Assembly (NCBI RefSeq): GCF_023516595.1 | Contig: NZ_JAMGBG010000083.1 | Coordinates: forward strand, 40,137 to 104,136 | DNA: 64,000 nucleotides | From: Streptomyces neyagawaensis | Lineage (GTDB): Bacteria; Actinomycetota; Actinomycetes; Streptomycetales; Streptomycetaceae | Direction of reading: 5' to 3' | In this document: positions 55,683 through 64,000 of the stretch, piece by piece | Numbering within the stretch: position 1 is the stretch's first letter | How the letters are laid out: the number at the start of each line of letters is the position of its first letter | Translations under genes and position numbers: made by a program | The notes under the pieces: generated by a model | Told to the model about the DNA's origin: nothing | The model's database searches: none | The model's input: the letters and a program-made list of their open reading frames with translations, nothing else

Positions 55683-56132
55683 TCAGCGGCAGTTGTCGGC
55701 GGCCTCGATCAGCCGCGCCGCCTCACCGAGCGCCGCCCGCAGCACCGCCGGGTCCGTCGCCAGGTCCGCCTCCCCCGGCGGCAGCAGCCAGTCGGCGCCG
55801 TCCGCGGGGGCCAGTTCCGCGCCCCGCCCTTCGCTCTGCGTACAGGTGCTGCCCGGCACGTCCCACGCGTCGGCCGTGCCCGGCGGGACGAGGAACCCGA
55901 GGGTGTCGCAGGCGTCGTCGTGCAGGACGGGCCCCACGGTCATGACGGGCCCGACCACGTCGAGGGCCCCGCGCCGGAGGATGTCGACGGCCTCCAGACC
56001 CTGCCGCGCGGGGACGGTCACGAGGTCGCACTCGGAGGCCGACTGGGCCGGCGGGGCAGGGTGTTCGGGGGTCGGCCAGTGCTCCGCGGCGGGCACGTCG
56101 GACAACGGCGTACGGGGTTCGACGTTCTTCAT
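55683..56132 (-). CDS. Conserved-looking hypothetical protein
   Basis: A 149-residue soluble protein starting at the ATG at 56132 behind GGAGG. It is acidic, with CDLVTVPARQGLEAVDILRR near residue 40, DVVGPVMTVGPVLHDDACDTLGFLVPPGTADAWD in the middle and a C-terminal helical tail LRAALGEAARLIEAADNC. The central part resembles proteins with a bifunctional DNA primase/polymerase-adjacent domain seen in Streptomyces, but I cannot assign a family. It is not obviously linked to its neighbours. Confidence 0.7.
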   Translation of the reverse strand: MKNVEPRTPLSDVPAAEHWPTPEHPAPPAQSASECDLVTVPARQGLEAVDILRRGALDVVGPVMTVGPVLHDDACDTLGFLVPPGTADAWDVPGSTCTQSEGRGAELAPADGADWLLPPGEADLATDPAVLRAALGEAARLIEAADNCR

Positions 56133-56449
56133 CCGGGCCTCCAACGCGTACAACCCCCTTCTTCCGGCAGACGGCAGCGGGAGTTCGGGCACTCCCGGTC
56201 CACGTTGCCCAACGCGCGGGCCCGTCAACGGCTACGGCGGAACCGTGCCGCAAAGGATGGCAGTTCATGGCAGATCAAGGATGAGATATCCGGTTTGTAG
56301 CCAAACCTCGCATCGAGGCATCCGCGGGGCGGGTACGTTCTTGCCCCGCCGGACACAGAGGAACCAACCACCCAGGACGCGGACAACTCGCCTGGGACAA
56401 CTCCCCTGATTCCGGCACGGTTCGACGGTTCGCGAGAGAGGGCCCGACC
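56133..56449. promoter_or_regulatory. Divergent intergenic region with paired palindromes
   Basis: The 317-bp gap between a leftward hypothetical gene and the rightward XRE gene contains GGTTTG-TAGC-CAAACC (56292-56307) directly followed by CCTCG-CAT-CGAGG (56306-56318). These are two adjacent small palindromes that could be regulator sites. No gene is seen. Confidence 0.45.
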
Positions 56450-57961
56450 ATGGCGTCGTCATCGGTGACCTCATCCCAGTCCCCCCGGCCACAGCGGCCG
56501 AACCTCGTCTTTCGGCGGCTGCGCGGGCAGCGCTCGCCGGGCGAGTTCGCCGCGGCGGTACGCCGGGCCGCGCGTGAGATCGGTGAGCGGGTGAGCTGTG
56601 ACGCGCGCTACGTCGGGCGGGTCGAGTCAGGAGAGATCCGCTGCCCGAACTACGCGTACGAACGGGTGTTCCTGCATATGTTCCCGGGCCGGACCCTGAC
56701 CGACCTGGGGTTTGCGCCCCGCGCGGAGGTACGCGGTAGGGGGGCGCGCTCCACCGAGGAGGCGCCCTCCCCTCGCACCAAGAGCCGCTCGCGCTCCTCC
56801 CTGGGTGAGAGGGGTGAGGCGGAAGGGGCGTACGAGCCGTATGAGACGCAAGAGACGTACGACATGCAGGACCCGCCGGGCGACACGGGCTATGTGCGCG
56901 GTCGGCGGGACACGCACCACACGTACCAGGACCACGAGGAGAGCGACGTGCAGCGTCGCGCATTCATGACCGGGGGTACCGCCGCCATGGCGGCCGCCTC
57001 CTTCGGCCCCTTCGCCCTCGCGGGCACGGCCTCGGCCGCGGGCCGTTCCGCGCATCGCGCGGGTTCGTCGGAGGCGGGGGCCCTCGAAGCGGCCGTGCGC
57101 AAGATCCGGCTGCTCGACGACAGGCACGGGGCCGACGGGCTGTACCGCAGGGCCTCGGCGCCGCTGCGGGCCGCGTACGCGCTGCTCGACGCGGGGACCA
57201 CCCGGCAGGCCAGCGCCGACCGGCTGTACGCGGGCGCCGGTGAACTCGCCATCTCCGTGGGCTGGCTGGCCCATGACTCGGGGCGTTTCGACGACGCCCG
57301 CTCCCACTACGCGGAGGCGCTCGCCACGGCCCGGATGTCGGGCGACCCGGCCCTGGAGGCGCACGCGTTCTGCAACACGGCGTTCCTCGCGCGGGACGCG
57401 GGCCGACCGCGGGAGGCGGTACGGGCGGCACAGGCCGCGCAGCGGGTGGCGCGGCCCCTCGGTTCACCGCGGCTGATGTCCCTGCTGGCGCTGCGGGAGG
57501 CGGGCGGCTGGTCGGGGCTCGCCGACCGCACCGGGTGCGAGCAGGCCCTGGCCCGGGCACACGCCCTGTTCGGGCGGGGGACGTCCGACGCCGACCCGGA
57601 GTGGATGACCTTCTACGGCGAGGCCGAGCTGGAGGCACTGGAGGCGCAGTGCTGGTCCACGCTCGGCGACTGGCCCCGCGCGGCCCGGCACGCGCGGCGG
57701 GCCGCGCAACTCCAGAACCCGCACTTCACCCGCAACATCGCCCTCTACACCGCCGAACTGGCCGACGACCTCGCGCGCGGGGGCCGCCCCGACGAGGCCG
57801 CGGCGGCGGGGATGCGGGTCCTCGACCTGCTGGACGAGGTCCAGTCCTCCCGGGTCCAGCAGATGCTCGCGGGCACGGCCCGCGTCCTGCTGCCGCACCG
57901 CCGCGCGGCAGGCGTGTCGGCGTTCCTGGAACGCCACGCGGGGGTCGCGCGAACCGCCTAG
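56450..57961 (+). CDS. XRE-family regulator with C-terminal tetratricopeptide-like repeats
   Basis: A 503-residue protein. A helix-turn-helix-like N-terminus (VRRAAREIGERVSCDARYVGRVESGEIRCPNYAYERV, about 38-75) is followed by a disordered charged linker, then VQRRAFMTGGTAAMAAASFGPFALAGTASA (about 165-195), which looks like a twin-arginine signal buried inside the protein, then an alpha-helical repeat domain from ~215 on (HYAEALATARMSG and similar). This layout resembles NsdA-type regulators that affect antibiotic production and development in Streptomyces. I infer similarity of type, not orthology. Confidence 0.82.
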   Translation: MASSSVTSSQSPRPQRPNLVFRRLRGQRSPGEFAAAVRRAAREIGERVSCDARYVGRVESGEIRCPNYAYERVFLHMFPGRTLTDLGFAPRAEVRGRGARSTEEAPSPRTKSRSRSSLGERGEAEGAYEPYETQETYDMQDPPGDTGYVRGRRDTHHTYQDHEESDVQRRAFMTGGTAAMAAASFGPFALAGTASAAGRSAHRAGSSEAGALEAAVRKIRLLDDRHGADGLYRRASAPLRAAYALLDAGTTRQASADRLYAGAGELAISVGWLAHDSGRFDDARSHYAEALATARMSGDPALEAHAFCNTAFLARDAGRPREAVRAAQAAQRVARPLGSPRLMSLLALREAGGWSGLADRTGCEQALARAHALFGRGTSDADPEWMTFYGEAELEALEAQCWSTLGDWPRAARHARRAAQLQNPHFTRNIALYTAELADDLARGGRPDEAAAAGMRVLDLLDEVQSSRVQQMLAGTARVLLPHRRAAGVSAFLERHAGVARTA

Positions 57962-57999
57962 CAGTACTTCGGGCCTGGCTGCGCGTGGGGGGAGGCGTC

Positions 58000-58596
58000 T
58001 CAGCCGGACAGGTGCCCCGTGTCGTTCCACGACTCGATCGCCGGGTCGCCGTAGGCCCAGCCGAGGACCGACAGGGACGTCGGGTTGAGGCGGACACGGG
58101 CGGCGAAGTCGATGCCCTGGCCGAGCCAGCGGGCGGCTATGGACCGCAGGATGTGCCCGTGGGCGAAGACCAGCACATCCCGCTCCTCGCTCCGCGCCCA
58201 CTCCACCACCTCGTCCGCGCGCGCGGTGAGCTGCTGGAGGGTCTCCCCCTCGGGGACGCCGTCGCGCCACATGAGCCAGCCGGGCCGTACGGCGTGGATG
58301 TCGGCCGGGGTGAGCCCCTCGTACGTCCCGTAGTCGACCTCCATGAGCGTGTCCCACGCGGTGGCGCGCTCGCCGAACCCGGCCAGTTCGCAGGTCTCAC
58401 GCGCGCGTGAGAGGGGACTCGTACGGACCTCGACTCCGGGGAGCCCGTCCAGGGGCGGCCGGTGCAGGCGCTCGCCCAGCAGCTTGGCACCGCGTCGGCC
58501 CTCTTCGAGGAGGGGGACGTCCGTCCTGCCGGTGTGCTTCCCGAGCCGGGACCATTCCGTCTGTCCGTGGCGGGCCAGCAGGATGCGCGGTGCCAT
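58000..58596 (-). CDS. Histidine phosphatase (phosphoglycerate-mutase-like)
   Basis: A 198-residue enzyme of the histidine phosphatase superfamily. The catalytic LLARHGQTEW is at about 6-15, RTSPLSRARETCEL at about 60, the conserved Glu in YGTYEGL, and the second His in VFAHGHILRSIAARWLG. GGAAAGG seven bases before the ATG at 58596 fixes the start. Members dephosphorylate sugar phosphates or other small molecules. The substrate is not predictable from sequence. Confidence 0.92.
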   Translation of the reverse strand: MAPRILLARHGQTEWSRLGKHTGRTDVPLLEEGRRGAKLLGERLHRPPLDGLPGVEVRTSPLSRARETCELAGFGERATAWDTLMEVDYGTYEGLTPADIHAVRPGWLMWRDGVPEGETLQQLTARADEVVEWARSEERDVLVFAHGHILRSIAARWLGQGIDFAARVRLNPTSLSVLGWAYGDPAIESWNDTGHLSG

Positions 58597-58788
58597 GCGA
58601 AAACCTTTCCGGGTGTCCTCTGGGAGAAGAGAGAATGAAGAGGCGGACGCGTCCATCATCGCTCAGACTGCCGGGGGGCAACCCGAGGGGCGATCCCAGC
58701 GTCTTGGACAACGTCCTGCACACGGGAGGACGTCCCGCGCACGACGCACAGATGAACACAGTGGACGCAGATGGGGGAGGGCGATCGG

Positions 58789-59862
58789 ATGCCGCAGACC
58801 GAGGCGGCCGAAGCACCGGTCACCGAGAGGACCGACGCACCGGTTACCGAGGCAGTGCCAGGCACGCACACGCGGCTCCGCTGGTGGACCGAGTTGCCGC
58901 TGATCCTGCTGGTGTACGGGGCGTACTCGGCCGGCCGGCTGCTCGCCCGGGGCGACACGTCGACCGCCGTGGAGCACGGCCTGGCGATCCTGCGCTTCGA
59001 GAAGGCCCTGAGCCTCAACGCCGAGCATCCGCTGAACCGGCTGTTCACACAGGAGCCCTGGATAGGCATACCCGCCGACTTCTGGTACGCGTCCCTGCAC
59101 TACCTGGTCACACCCGTACTCCTGGTGTGGCTCTTCCGCTCCCACGCCGTGCGCTACCGCGCGGCCCGCACTTGGCTGATGACCTCCACGTTCATCGGCC
59201 TGATCGGCTTCACCCTGCTCCCGACCTGCCCGCCCCGGCTGCTCGACCCGGCGTACGGCTTCGTCGACACCATGGCCCACTACAGCTCCTGGGGCTGGTG
59301 GGGCGGCGAGGCCAGCGCGCCCCGCGGCCTGGGGGGCATGACCAACCAGTACGCCGCGATGCCGAGCCTGCACGTCGGCTGGGCGCTGTGGTGCGGGGTG
59401 ATCCTCTGGCGCTTCGGCGGCGGCTCGCGCCTCGTCCGGGCCGCCGCCATCGGCTACCCCGTGATCACCACCCTCGTGGTCATGGGCACCGCGAACCACT
59501 ACTTCCTCGACGCGGCGGCGGGCGCCGCCGTGATGGGCGTCGGTCTGCTGCTGGCGCCGCTGGTGCTGCGGACCGCGGACCGGTGCCGGGTCGCGCTCGG
59601 GCTCACGGCGACCGACGGCGACCGCGCCGGCACCGGCCTCGTGGTCCGGAGCAAGGGCGACGGCGGGCCGCGCCGGGAGGAGCGTGCGGACAGTGCCGTC
59701 ACCCCCGTCCCGGCGGCCTCTCCCGGCTCCCTGTCCCCGATTGTCAGTGCCGGATGCCAGACTTCGCCGGGTGAGCGAATTCCACGGCAGCGGATCACCG
59801 AACCCGAGCCGGGTGCCGCCCCCTCGGAAGCAGGGGACGGCGCTCCGGCAGCAGCTCGCTGA
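58789..59862 (+). CDS. PAP2-family membrane phosphatase/transferase (inositolphosphotransferase-like)
   Basis: A 357-residue protein with about six membrane helices. MPSLHVGWALW carries the PSxH phosphatase motif and TANHYFLDAAAG the second His/Asp motif, both near 185-245. This arrangement fits the PAP2 subfamily related to Aur1/inositolphosphoryl transferases. The C-terminal ~75 residues are a disordered, charged, Pro-rich tail that overlaps the start of the next gene by 92 bp. GGGAGG lies before the ATG at 58789. It probably acts on a polyprenyl- or phospholipid-linked phosphate. Confidence 0.87.
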   Translation: MPQTEAAEAPVTERTDAPVTEAVPGTHTRLRWWTELPLILLVYGAYSAGRLLARGDTSTAVEHGLAILRFEKALSLNAEHPLNRLFTQEPWIGIPADFWYASLHYLVTPVLLVWLFRSHAVRYRAARTWLMTSTFIGLIGFTLLPTCPPRLLDPAYGFVDTMAHYSSWGWWGGEASAPRGLGGMTNQYAAMPSLHVGWALWCGVILWRFGGGSRLVRAAAIGYPVITTLVVMGTANHYFLDAAAGAAVMGVGLLLAPLVLRTADRCRVALGLTATDGDRAGTGLVVRSKGDGGPRREERADSAVTPVPAASPGSLSPIVSAGCQTSPGERIPRQRITEPEPGAAPSEAGDGAPAAAR

Positions 59863-60964
59863 GCTGCGCGGACCCGAGGTCCCACCGAAGGCGCTGGACG
59901 CGCGCGCCCTCGCCGCGCTCGCGGCCAACCCGGGCTGCGAGCGCCGCGCGCTGCTGGACGGCGCCGGGGTGAACAAGGCGGTGCTGGCGGACGCGCTCGG
60001 TTCGCCCTCCGCCTTCGGCCAGTCGCAGTTCGCCTTCATGCGGGGCAACGCCTTCGAGGCCCGGGTGAAGGCGGACGGCGGAGCGGAGCTGCTGAGACTC
60101 GTCCACGAGAAGCTGGACCTGGGCGCCGAGCCGCCGGCCGGCGCGTCCGTCCCCGACCTCGCCGCCGTCGGCCCCGAGGGCCGCGCCGCCCGTACGGCAC
60201 TGGCCCTGCGGGAGGCCACCGACGCGGGCGGCTGGGCGCTGCTCGACCACCCCATGGTGGCCCTGGACGTGGCGGGCTCCCCCGCCTTCCTGGAGCCGGA
60301 CGCGGTGGTGGTCCACCCGGACGGCACCTGGACGGTCGTCGAGATCAAGTCCTTCCCGATGCTGGACGGTTCGGCGGACCCCGCGAAGGTGGGCGCCGCC
60401 GCCCGCCAGTCCGCCGTCTACGTCCTGGCGCTGGAGGAGGTGGCCGCCCGGCTCGACCCCGCGCCCGCCGTCCACCACCGGGTGCTGCTCGTGTGCCCGA
60501 AGGACTTCACCAACCTGCCCACGGCCGCCGCGGTCGACATCCGCAAGCAACGCGCGGTCACCCGACGCCAGTTGACCCGGCTCACCCGGATCGAGGACAT
60601 CGCCGCCGCCCTCCCCGAAGGCACCTGCTTCGCCCCCGACCTCCCCCGTGACGAGCTGACGACCGCCGTCGAGACCCTCTCCGCCAGCTACGCCCCCGAG
60701 TGCCTCGCCGCCTGCGAGCTGGCCTTCCACTGCCGGGCCCGTTCCCGCGCGGACGGCGCGGTGACCTCCCTGGGGCGGGCCGCGCGAGCCGAGTTGGGCG
60801 GACTCACCACCGTCGAGGACGTCCTGGCGGCGGCCCACGGCAGGGCGGGCGACCCCGACGACCCGACGGTGGCGGCGCTGCGCCGGGCGGCGGAGCTGCG
60901 CGCCGAGGCCCTCGCGGCGGCCGGTGCGCCCGTCCCGGTCACCGAGGGGGCCGTGTGTCACTGA
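59771..60964 (+). CDS. RecB/Cas4-like PD-(D/E)XK nuclease with iron-sulfur-type cysteines
   Basis: A 397-residue protein beginning at a GTG inside the end of the PAP2 gene. The nuclease core shows Asp177 in LEPDAVVVHPDG and Glu191-x-Lys193 in VVEIKSF. Four cysteines are placed as in AddB, Cas4 and Dna2: Cys56 before the core and Cys311-x3-Cys315-x5-Cys321 after it, likely holding a 4Fe-4S cluster. Cys286 is also present. It is followed with a 10-bp overlap by an unknown gene and then a helicase, so it probably processes DNA ends with that helicase. RecB-type nuclease assignment is strong; pathway is inferred. Confidence 0.85.
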   Translation: MSEFHGSGSPNPSRVPPPRKQGTALRQQLAELRGPEVPPKALDARALAALAANPGCERRALLDGAGVNKAVLADALGSPSAFGQSQFAFMRGNAFEARVKADGGAELLRLVHEKLDLGAEPPAGASVPDLAAVGPEGRAARTALALREATDAGGWALLDHPMVALDVAGSPAFLEPDAVVVHPDGTWTVVEIKSFPMLDGSADPAKVGAAARQSAVYVLALEEVAARLDPAPAVHHRVLLVCPKDFTNLPTAAAVDIRKQRAVTRRQLTRLTRIEDIAAALPEGTCFAPDLPRDELTTAVETLSASYAPECLAACELAFHCRARSRADGAVTSLGRAARAELGGLTTVEDVLAAAHGRAGDPDDPTVAALRRAAELRAEALAAAGAPVPVTEGAVCH

Positions 60965-62568
60965 TCGCCACCCTCGCCCGCCTCGAAGCCATCAGCTCGG
61001 GCCGCGCCCAGCCCGCCGCCACCGTCCTGCACCGGCATCTGACCGCGACTCCGCTGGTGTTCGTGCCGCTCATCACGGCCGGTGAGGCCGGGGCCCCGCT
61101 CGGGGCGCTCGTCGGCACCGACCGGGACGCGCCCCGGCTGCTGGTCGTCCCCCAACCCCGCGACCGTGACCTGCGGTTCGCGTTCCTGGCGGAGCTGGCG
61201 GACATCGTGCTGCCCTACGTGGACGCGTACGCCGACGTCGTGGAGGCGGCCGAGCGCAGAGAGACCGACCCGGAGACCGGCAAGCGGGTCAAGGTCGAGG
61301 TCGAACTGTGCGCCGACGCCCCGCAGTTGATCGTGCCGAGCCGCACCGGCATCGACTTCGTCCGGCTCCTCGGGCGCTCCATGCGGTTCCGGCGGACCGC
61401 CGAGCAGGACCCGGAGGCACCCCACCCGGCGCCGCCGCGGGTGCCGCTGCTCGGGCGGTGGCTCACCCACTTCGGGGAGCGGGCGCGGGTGCCCGGCTCC
61501 TCTCTGCTGCTCGCCCTGACCGATCTACTGGCGCGGCACTGGGCGACCGGGCAGTCCGGCGTCGAGGACCAGCACCTCGCGTCGCTGCTCGCGTGGATCG
61601 ACCCGCCGGAGGGCGAGTCGGGCGAGGCGGCGGCGCGGCGGGCCGAGCTGGCGCGGGACTCCGAGGGCCAGTTGCTGTGCCCGCCCGCCGGTCCGGCGAC
61701 GGACCCGGCGTTCGACAACAAGCTGCTGGCCCCGGCCATCGAGCGGTACGACCGGGCCCGGCTGGCGCTGTCCGCCGCCGAGGACGGGCTGGAGGCCGAC
61801 GCACGCCTCGGCGCGCTGACCGCCGCCGAGCGCGAGGTCCGCGCCCTCGTGGAGAGCCGCACCCGGCCCACCTGGGACGCCGTCTGGCACGGCCTCGACC
61901 TGCTGCGCGCCCTGCCGGAGGGCGCCCACGCGGCCGACCGGTGGACCCGGGACCGCTGGTCCTTCACCGGCCACCGGGACCGGATCGTCGCCGGGGAGCC
62001 CCCGCAGCCCCGCATCGACGACGCGGTCACCGCCGCGAACAAACTGGCCGCGCGGGAGCGGGAGCAGGCCCGGCTCGACGCCCAGGAGGCCCTCGACGAC
62101 CCGCTGGTGATGGCGGGGCGGCGGCTGTCCGGGGAGGCGTTCGCCGGTGAGGTCACCGATGTCGTGATGGCGTACAGCGAGGGCAGGCGGCCGAGCCCCC
62201 GGCCGCTGGTCACCGTACGGACGCAGGACCGGCCGCATCTCGGGGAGCGCGTGAAGGTGTACCGCTCGCTGGGCGGGAAGCCGCAGACCGCCGAGTTCGT
62301 GGCGGCCGAGGAGGACGCGGAGGACGGCGGCCGCGGGGTGCTCCTCACGCTGCGGATCATGGACAAGATGGGGCGGGGCAAGGAGCCGGAGGTCGGGTCG
62401 GTCCCGGAGAAGGGCGACCGGGTCTGCTTCACGCTGTTCGAGCACGACCAGCGGGGCGGGGCGAAGCTGCCCGAACCCGAGGACACCCCGTGGACGCACG
62501 GCGGGCCGCCGGGTGAGCCCGACGCCGTACCGCTGCCGGACCCGGTGACCGAGGAGGACGTCCTGTGA
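60955..62568 (+). CDS. Unknown protein between nuclease and helicase genes
   Basis: A 537-residue soluble protein starting at a GTG that overlaps the nuclease stop and ending four bases into the helicase start. No family recognised. Visible features are TPLVFVPLITAGEAGAPLGALVGTD near the N-terminus, a long charged middle with a helical segment (KLAAREREQARLDAQEAL, about 362-380), and a C-terminal beta-rich domain (GERVKVYRSLGGKPQTAEFV). It is acidic and has no membrane segment. Tight overlaps on both sides indicate one functional unit, probably a scaffold or accessory subunit of a nuclease-helicase complex. Confidence 0.8.
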   Translation: MSLIATLARLEAISSGRAQPAATVLHRHLTATPLVFVPLITAGEAGAPLGALVGTDRDAPRLLVVPQPRDRDLRFAFLAELADIVLPYVDAYADVVEAAERRETDPETGKRVKVEVELCADAPQLIVPSRTGIDFVRLLGRSMRFRRTAEQDPEAPHPAPPRVPLLGRWLTHFGERARVPGSSLLLALTDLLARHWATGQSGVEDQHLASLLAWIDPPEGESGEAAARRAELARDSEGQLLCPPAGPATDPAFDNKLLAPAIERYDRARLALSAAEDGLEADARLGALTAAEREVRALVESRTRPTWDAVWHGLDLLRALPEGAHAADRWTRDRWSFTGHRDRIVAGEPPQPRIDDAVTAANKLAAREREQARLDAQEALDDPLVMAGRRLSGEAFAGEVTDVVMAYSEGRRPSPRPLVTVRTQDRPHLGERVKVYRSLGGKPQTAEFVAAEEDAEDGGRGVLLTLRIMDKMGRGKEPEVGSVPEKGDRVCFTLFEHDQRGGAKLPEPEDTPWTHGGPPGEPDAVPLPDPVTEEDVL

Positions 62569-63908
62569 CCAGCGCCGAGGCAGTGCTCGACCCGGGGGCC
62601 GCGGCAGGGCGGGCCACCGAGGCGATCCTCCGCGACACCCTGCACGGCACGCATCGCGGGGTGGTGGTCGACTCGCCGCCCGGCGCAGGCAAGTCCACGC
62701 TCGTCGTCCGCGCCGCGCTGGAGCTGGCCTCCGCCGGACGCCCGCTGATGGTCATCGCGCAGACGAACGCGCAGGTGGACGACCTGGTGATCCGGCTCGC
62801 GGAGAAGGACCCCGAGCTGCCGGTGGGCCGGCTGCACAGCAGTGACTCCGACCCGTACGACAAGGCGCTCGACGCCCTGCCGAACGTGAAGAAGTCGACG
62901 AAGGCGGCCGAGCTGGCGGGCCTCGACGTCGTGATCTCCACGGCCGCCAAGTGGGCCCACGTCAAGGGTGTCGAGCCGTGGCGGCACGCGATCGTCGACG
63001 AGGCGTACCAGATGCGGTCGGACGCGCTGCTGGCCGTGGCGGGGCTGTTCGAGCGGGCGCTGTTCGTGGGCGACCCCGGGCAGCTGGACCCGTTCTCGAT
63101 CGTGGGCGGCGAGCAGTGGGCGGGGCTGTCGTACGACCCGTCGGCGTCGGCGGTGACGACGCTGCTCGCGCACAACCCCGAGCTGCCCCAGCACCGGCTG
63201 CCGGTGTCGTGGCGGCTCCCGGCGTCGGCCGCGCCGCTGGTTTCCGACGCGTTCTACCCGTTCACGCCGTTCCGCAGCGGCACGGGGCACGGGGACCGGC
63301 GGCTCGCCTTCACGGTGCCGTCCGACGGGTCCGGCCCGGACCGGGTCATCGACGAGGCCGCCGAGTCGGGGTGGGGGCTGCTGGAACTGCCGGCCCGCCA
63401 CACGCCCCGGACCGACCCCGAGGCGGTACGGGCGGTCGCCCTGGTCGTACGGCGGCTGCTGGACCGGGGCGGGGCGGCGACGTCCGAGCGGGCCGAGGAG
63501 CCGGTGCCGCTGACCGCCGACCGGATCGCCGTCGGCACGGCCCACCGGGACCAGGCCGCCGCGGTGCGCGCCGCGCTGGCCGAGCTGGGGGTGTCCGACG
63601 TGGTGGTCGACACGGCGAACCGGCTCCAGGGCCGGGAGTACGACGTGACCGTCGTCCTGCATCCGCTCTCCGGCCGCCCCGACGCGACGGCCTTCCACCT
63701 GGAGACCGGACGCCTGTGCGTCCTCGCCTCCCGCCACCGCCACGCCTGCATCGTGGTCTGCCGCGCGGGAGTGACCGACCTCCTGGACGACCACCCGTCC
63801 ACCGAGCCGGTCCAACTGGGCGTGACCGTCAAATTCCCGGACGGCTGGGAGGCGAACCACGCGGTACTGGCGGAGCTGGGGGAACACCGGGTGGTGTGGC
63901 AGCCGTAG
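62565..63908 (+). CDS. SF1 (UPF1/Dna2-like) DNA/RNA helicase
   Basis: A 447-residue superfamily 1 helicase: motif I DSPPGAGKST (36-45), motif II VDEAYQM (Asp145), motif III LFVGDPGQLDPF, motif IV-VI region VGTAHRDQAAAVRAAL, VDTANRLQGREYDVTVVL and CVLASRHRHACIVV. The AY in motif II and the GDPxQL motif place it near UPF1/Dna2-type helicases. Its start overlaps the previous stop (GTGA). With the Cas4-like nuclease two genes upstream, the pair has the parts of Dna2 on separate chains. It may unwind DNA or RNA; a defence or repair role is inference. Confidence 0.9.
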   Translation: MTSAEAVLDPGAAAGRATEAILRDTLHGTHRGVVVDSPPGAGKSTLVVRAALELASAGRPLMVIAQTNAQVDDLVIRLAEKDPELPVGRLHSSDSDPYDKALDALPNVKKSTKAAELAGLDVVISTAAKWAHVKGVEPWRHAIVDEAYQMRSDALLAVAGLFERALFVGDPGQLDPFSIVGGEQWAGLSYDPSASAVTTLLAHNPELPQHRLPVSWRLPASAAPLVSDAFYPFTPFRSGTGHGDRRLAFTVPSDGSGPDRVIDEAAESGWGLLELPARHTPRTDPEAVRAVALVVRRLLDRGGAATSERAEEPVPLTADRIAVGTAHRDQAAAVRAALAELGVSDVVVDTANRLQGREYDVTVVLHPLSGRPDATAFHLETGRLCVLASRHRHACIVVCRAGVTDLLDDHPSTEPVQLGVTVKFPDGWEANHAVLAELGEHRVVWQP

Positions 63909-64000
63909 CCGCGCGGCGAAGCAGGACCGACCGCCCGCCCGGCAGGGAACCACCACACCGCCCCCCGACCCGCCGGACGGAGTCCGGCACGCCACCGACA

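Overview
The window is very GC-rich actinomycete DNA with third-position G/C coding bias, frequent GTG starts, ATGA gene overlaps, a SARP regulator, a CebR/BglC cellobiose locus and an iron box. All of this points to a Streptomyces chromosome. No tRNA, rRNA, CRISPR array, prophage or integrase was seen.

1-9032 (left flank of a biosynthetic cluster): a SARP regulator cut by the window edge, a small secreted peptide, an ABC half-exporter divergent from a TetR gene, a second TetR gene with a near-perfect palindromic operator coupled to a GAP-family membrane protein, a prolyl-oligopeptidase-family peptidase, and a 222-bp MITE-like element.

9032-31018 (main find): a biosynthetic cluster that reads as a lipolanthine-type hybrid of a ribosomal peptide and a polyketide. 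Rightward genes encode a GNAT acyltransferase, an iterative-looking type I PKS (ACP-KS-AT-ACP) continuous in frame with a FabG-like ketoreductase, an InhA-like enoyl reductase, a MaoC dehydratase, a LanD-like cysteine decarboxylase, a class III LanKC synthetase, and two nearly identical 28-residue precursor peptides too short for ordinary gene calling. Both precursors have a class III leader motif (ILDLQ) and an eight-residue C-terminal core (TSSASTNC or TSSASTGC). The core is preceded by Pro, which fits cleavage by the prolyl oligopeptidase. The Ser-x2-Ser-x2-Cys spacing fits an avionin ring rather than a labionin. The leftward operon (acyl ligase, FabF-like KS, PhyH dioxygenase, aldehyde-dehydrogenase-like protein, ThDP enzyme, GH5-like protein, fatty acyl-AMP ligase, ACP) would make or modify the lipid. 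I do not recall several of these from described lipolanthine pathways. Three copies of a 14-bp motif lie in the divergent promoter region.

31071-37490: cebR-cebEFG-bglC, for uptake and hydrolysis of cello-oligosaccharides, with two CebR boxes. 37520-38975: two adjacent toxin-antitoxin-like pairs (PIN toxins). 39077-44435: a GH42 beta-galactosidase with its sugar ABC transporter. 44744-51718: an iron(III) ABC transporter divergent from an adenylation-carrier-membrane acyltransferase fusion, with an iron box between them.

51783-64000: ordinary chromosomal genes: a two-component system, a membrane-anchored protein, a spermidine-synthase-like protein, a 17-bp minisatellite, an XRE/TPR regulator, a phosphoglycerate-mutase-like phosphatase, a PAP2 protein, and a three-gene operon of a RecB/Cas4-like nuclease with an iron-sulfur-type cysteine set, an unknown protein and an SF1 helicase, resembling a split Dna2.
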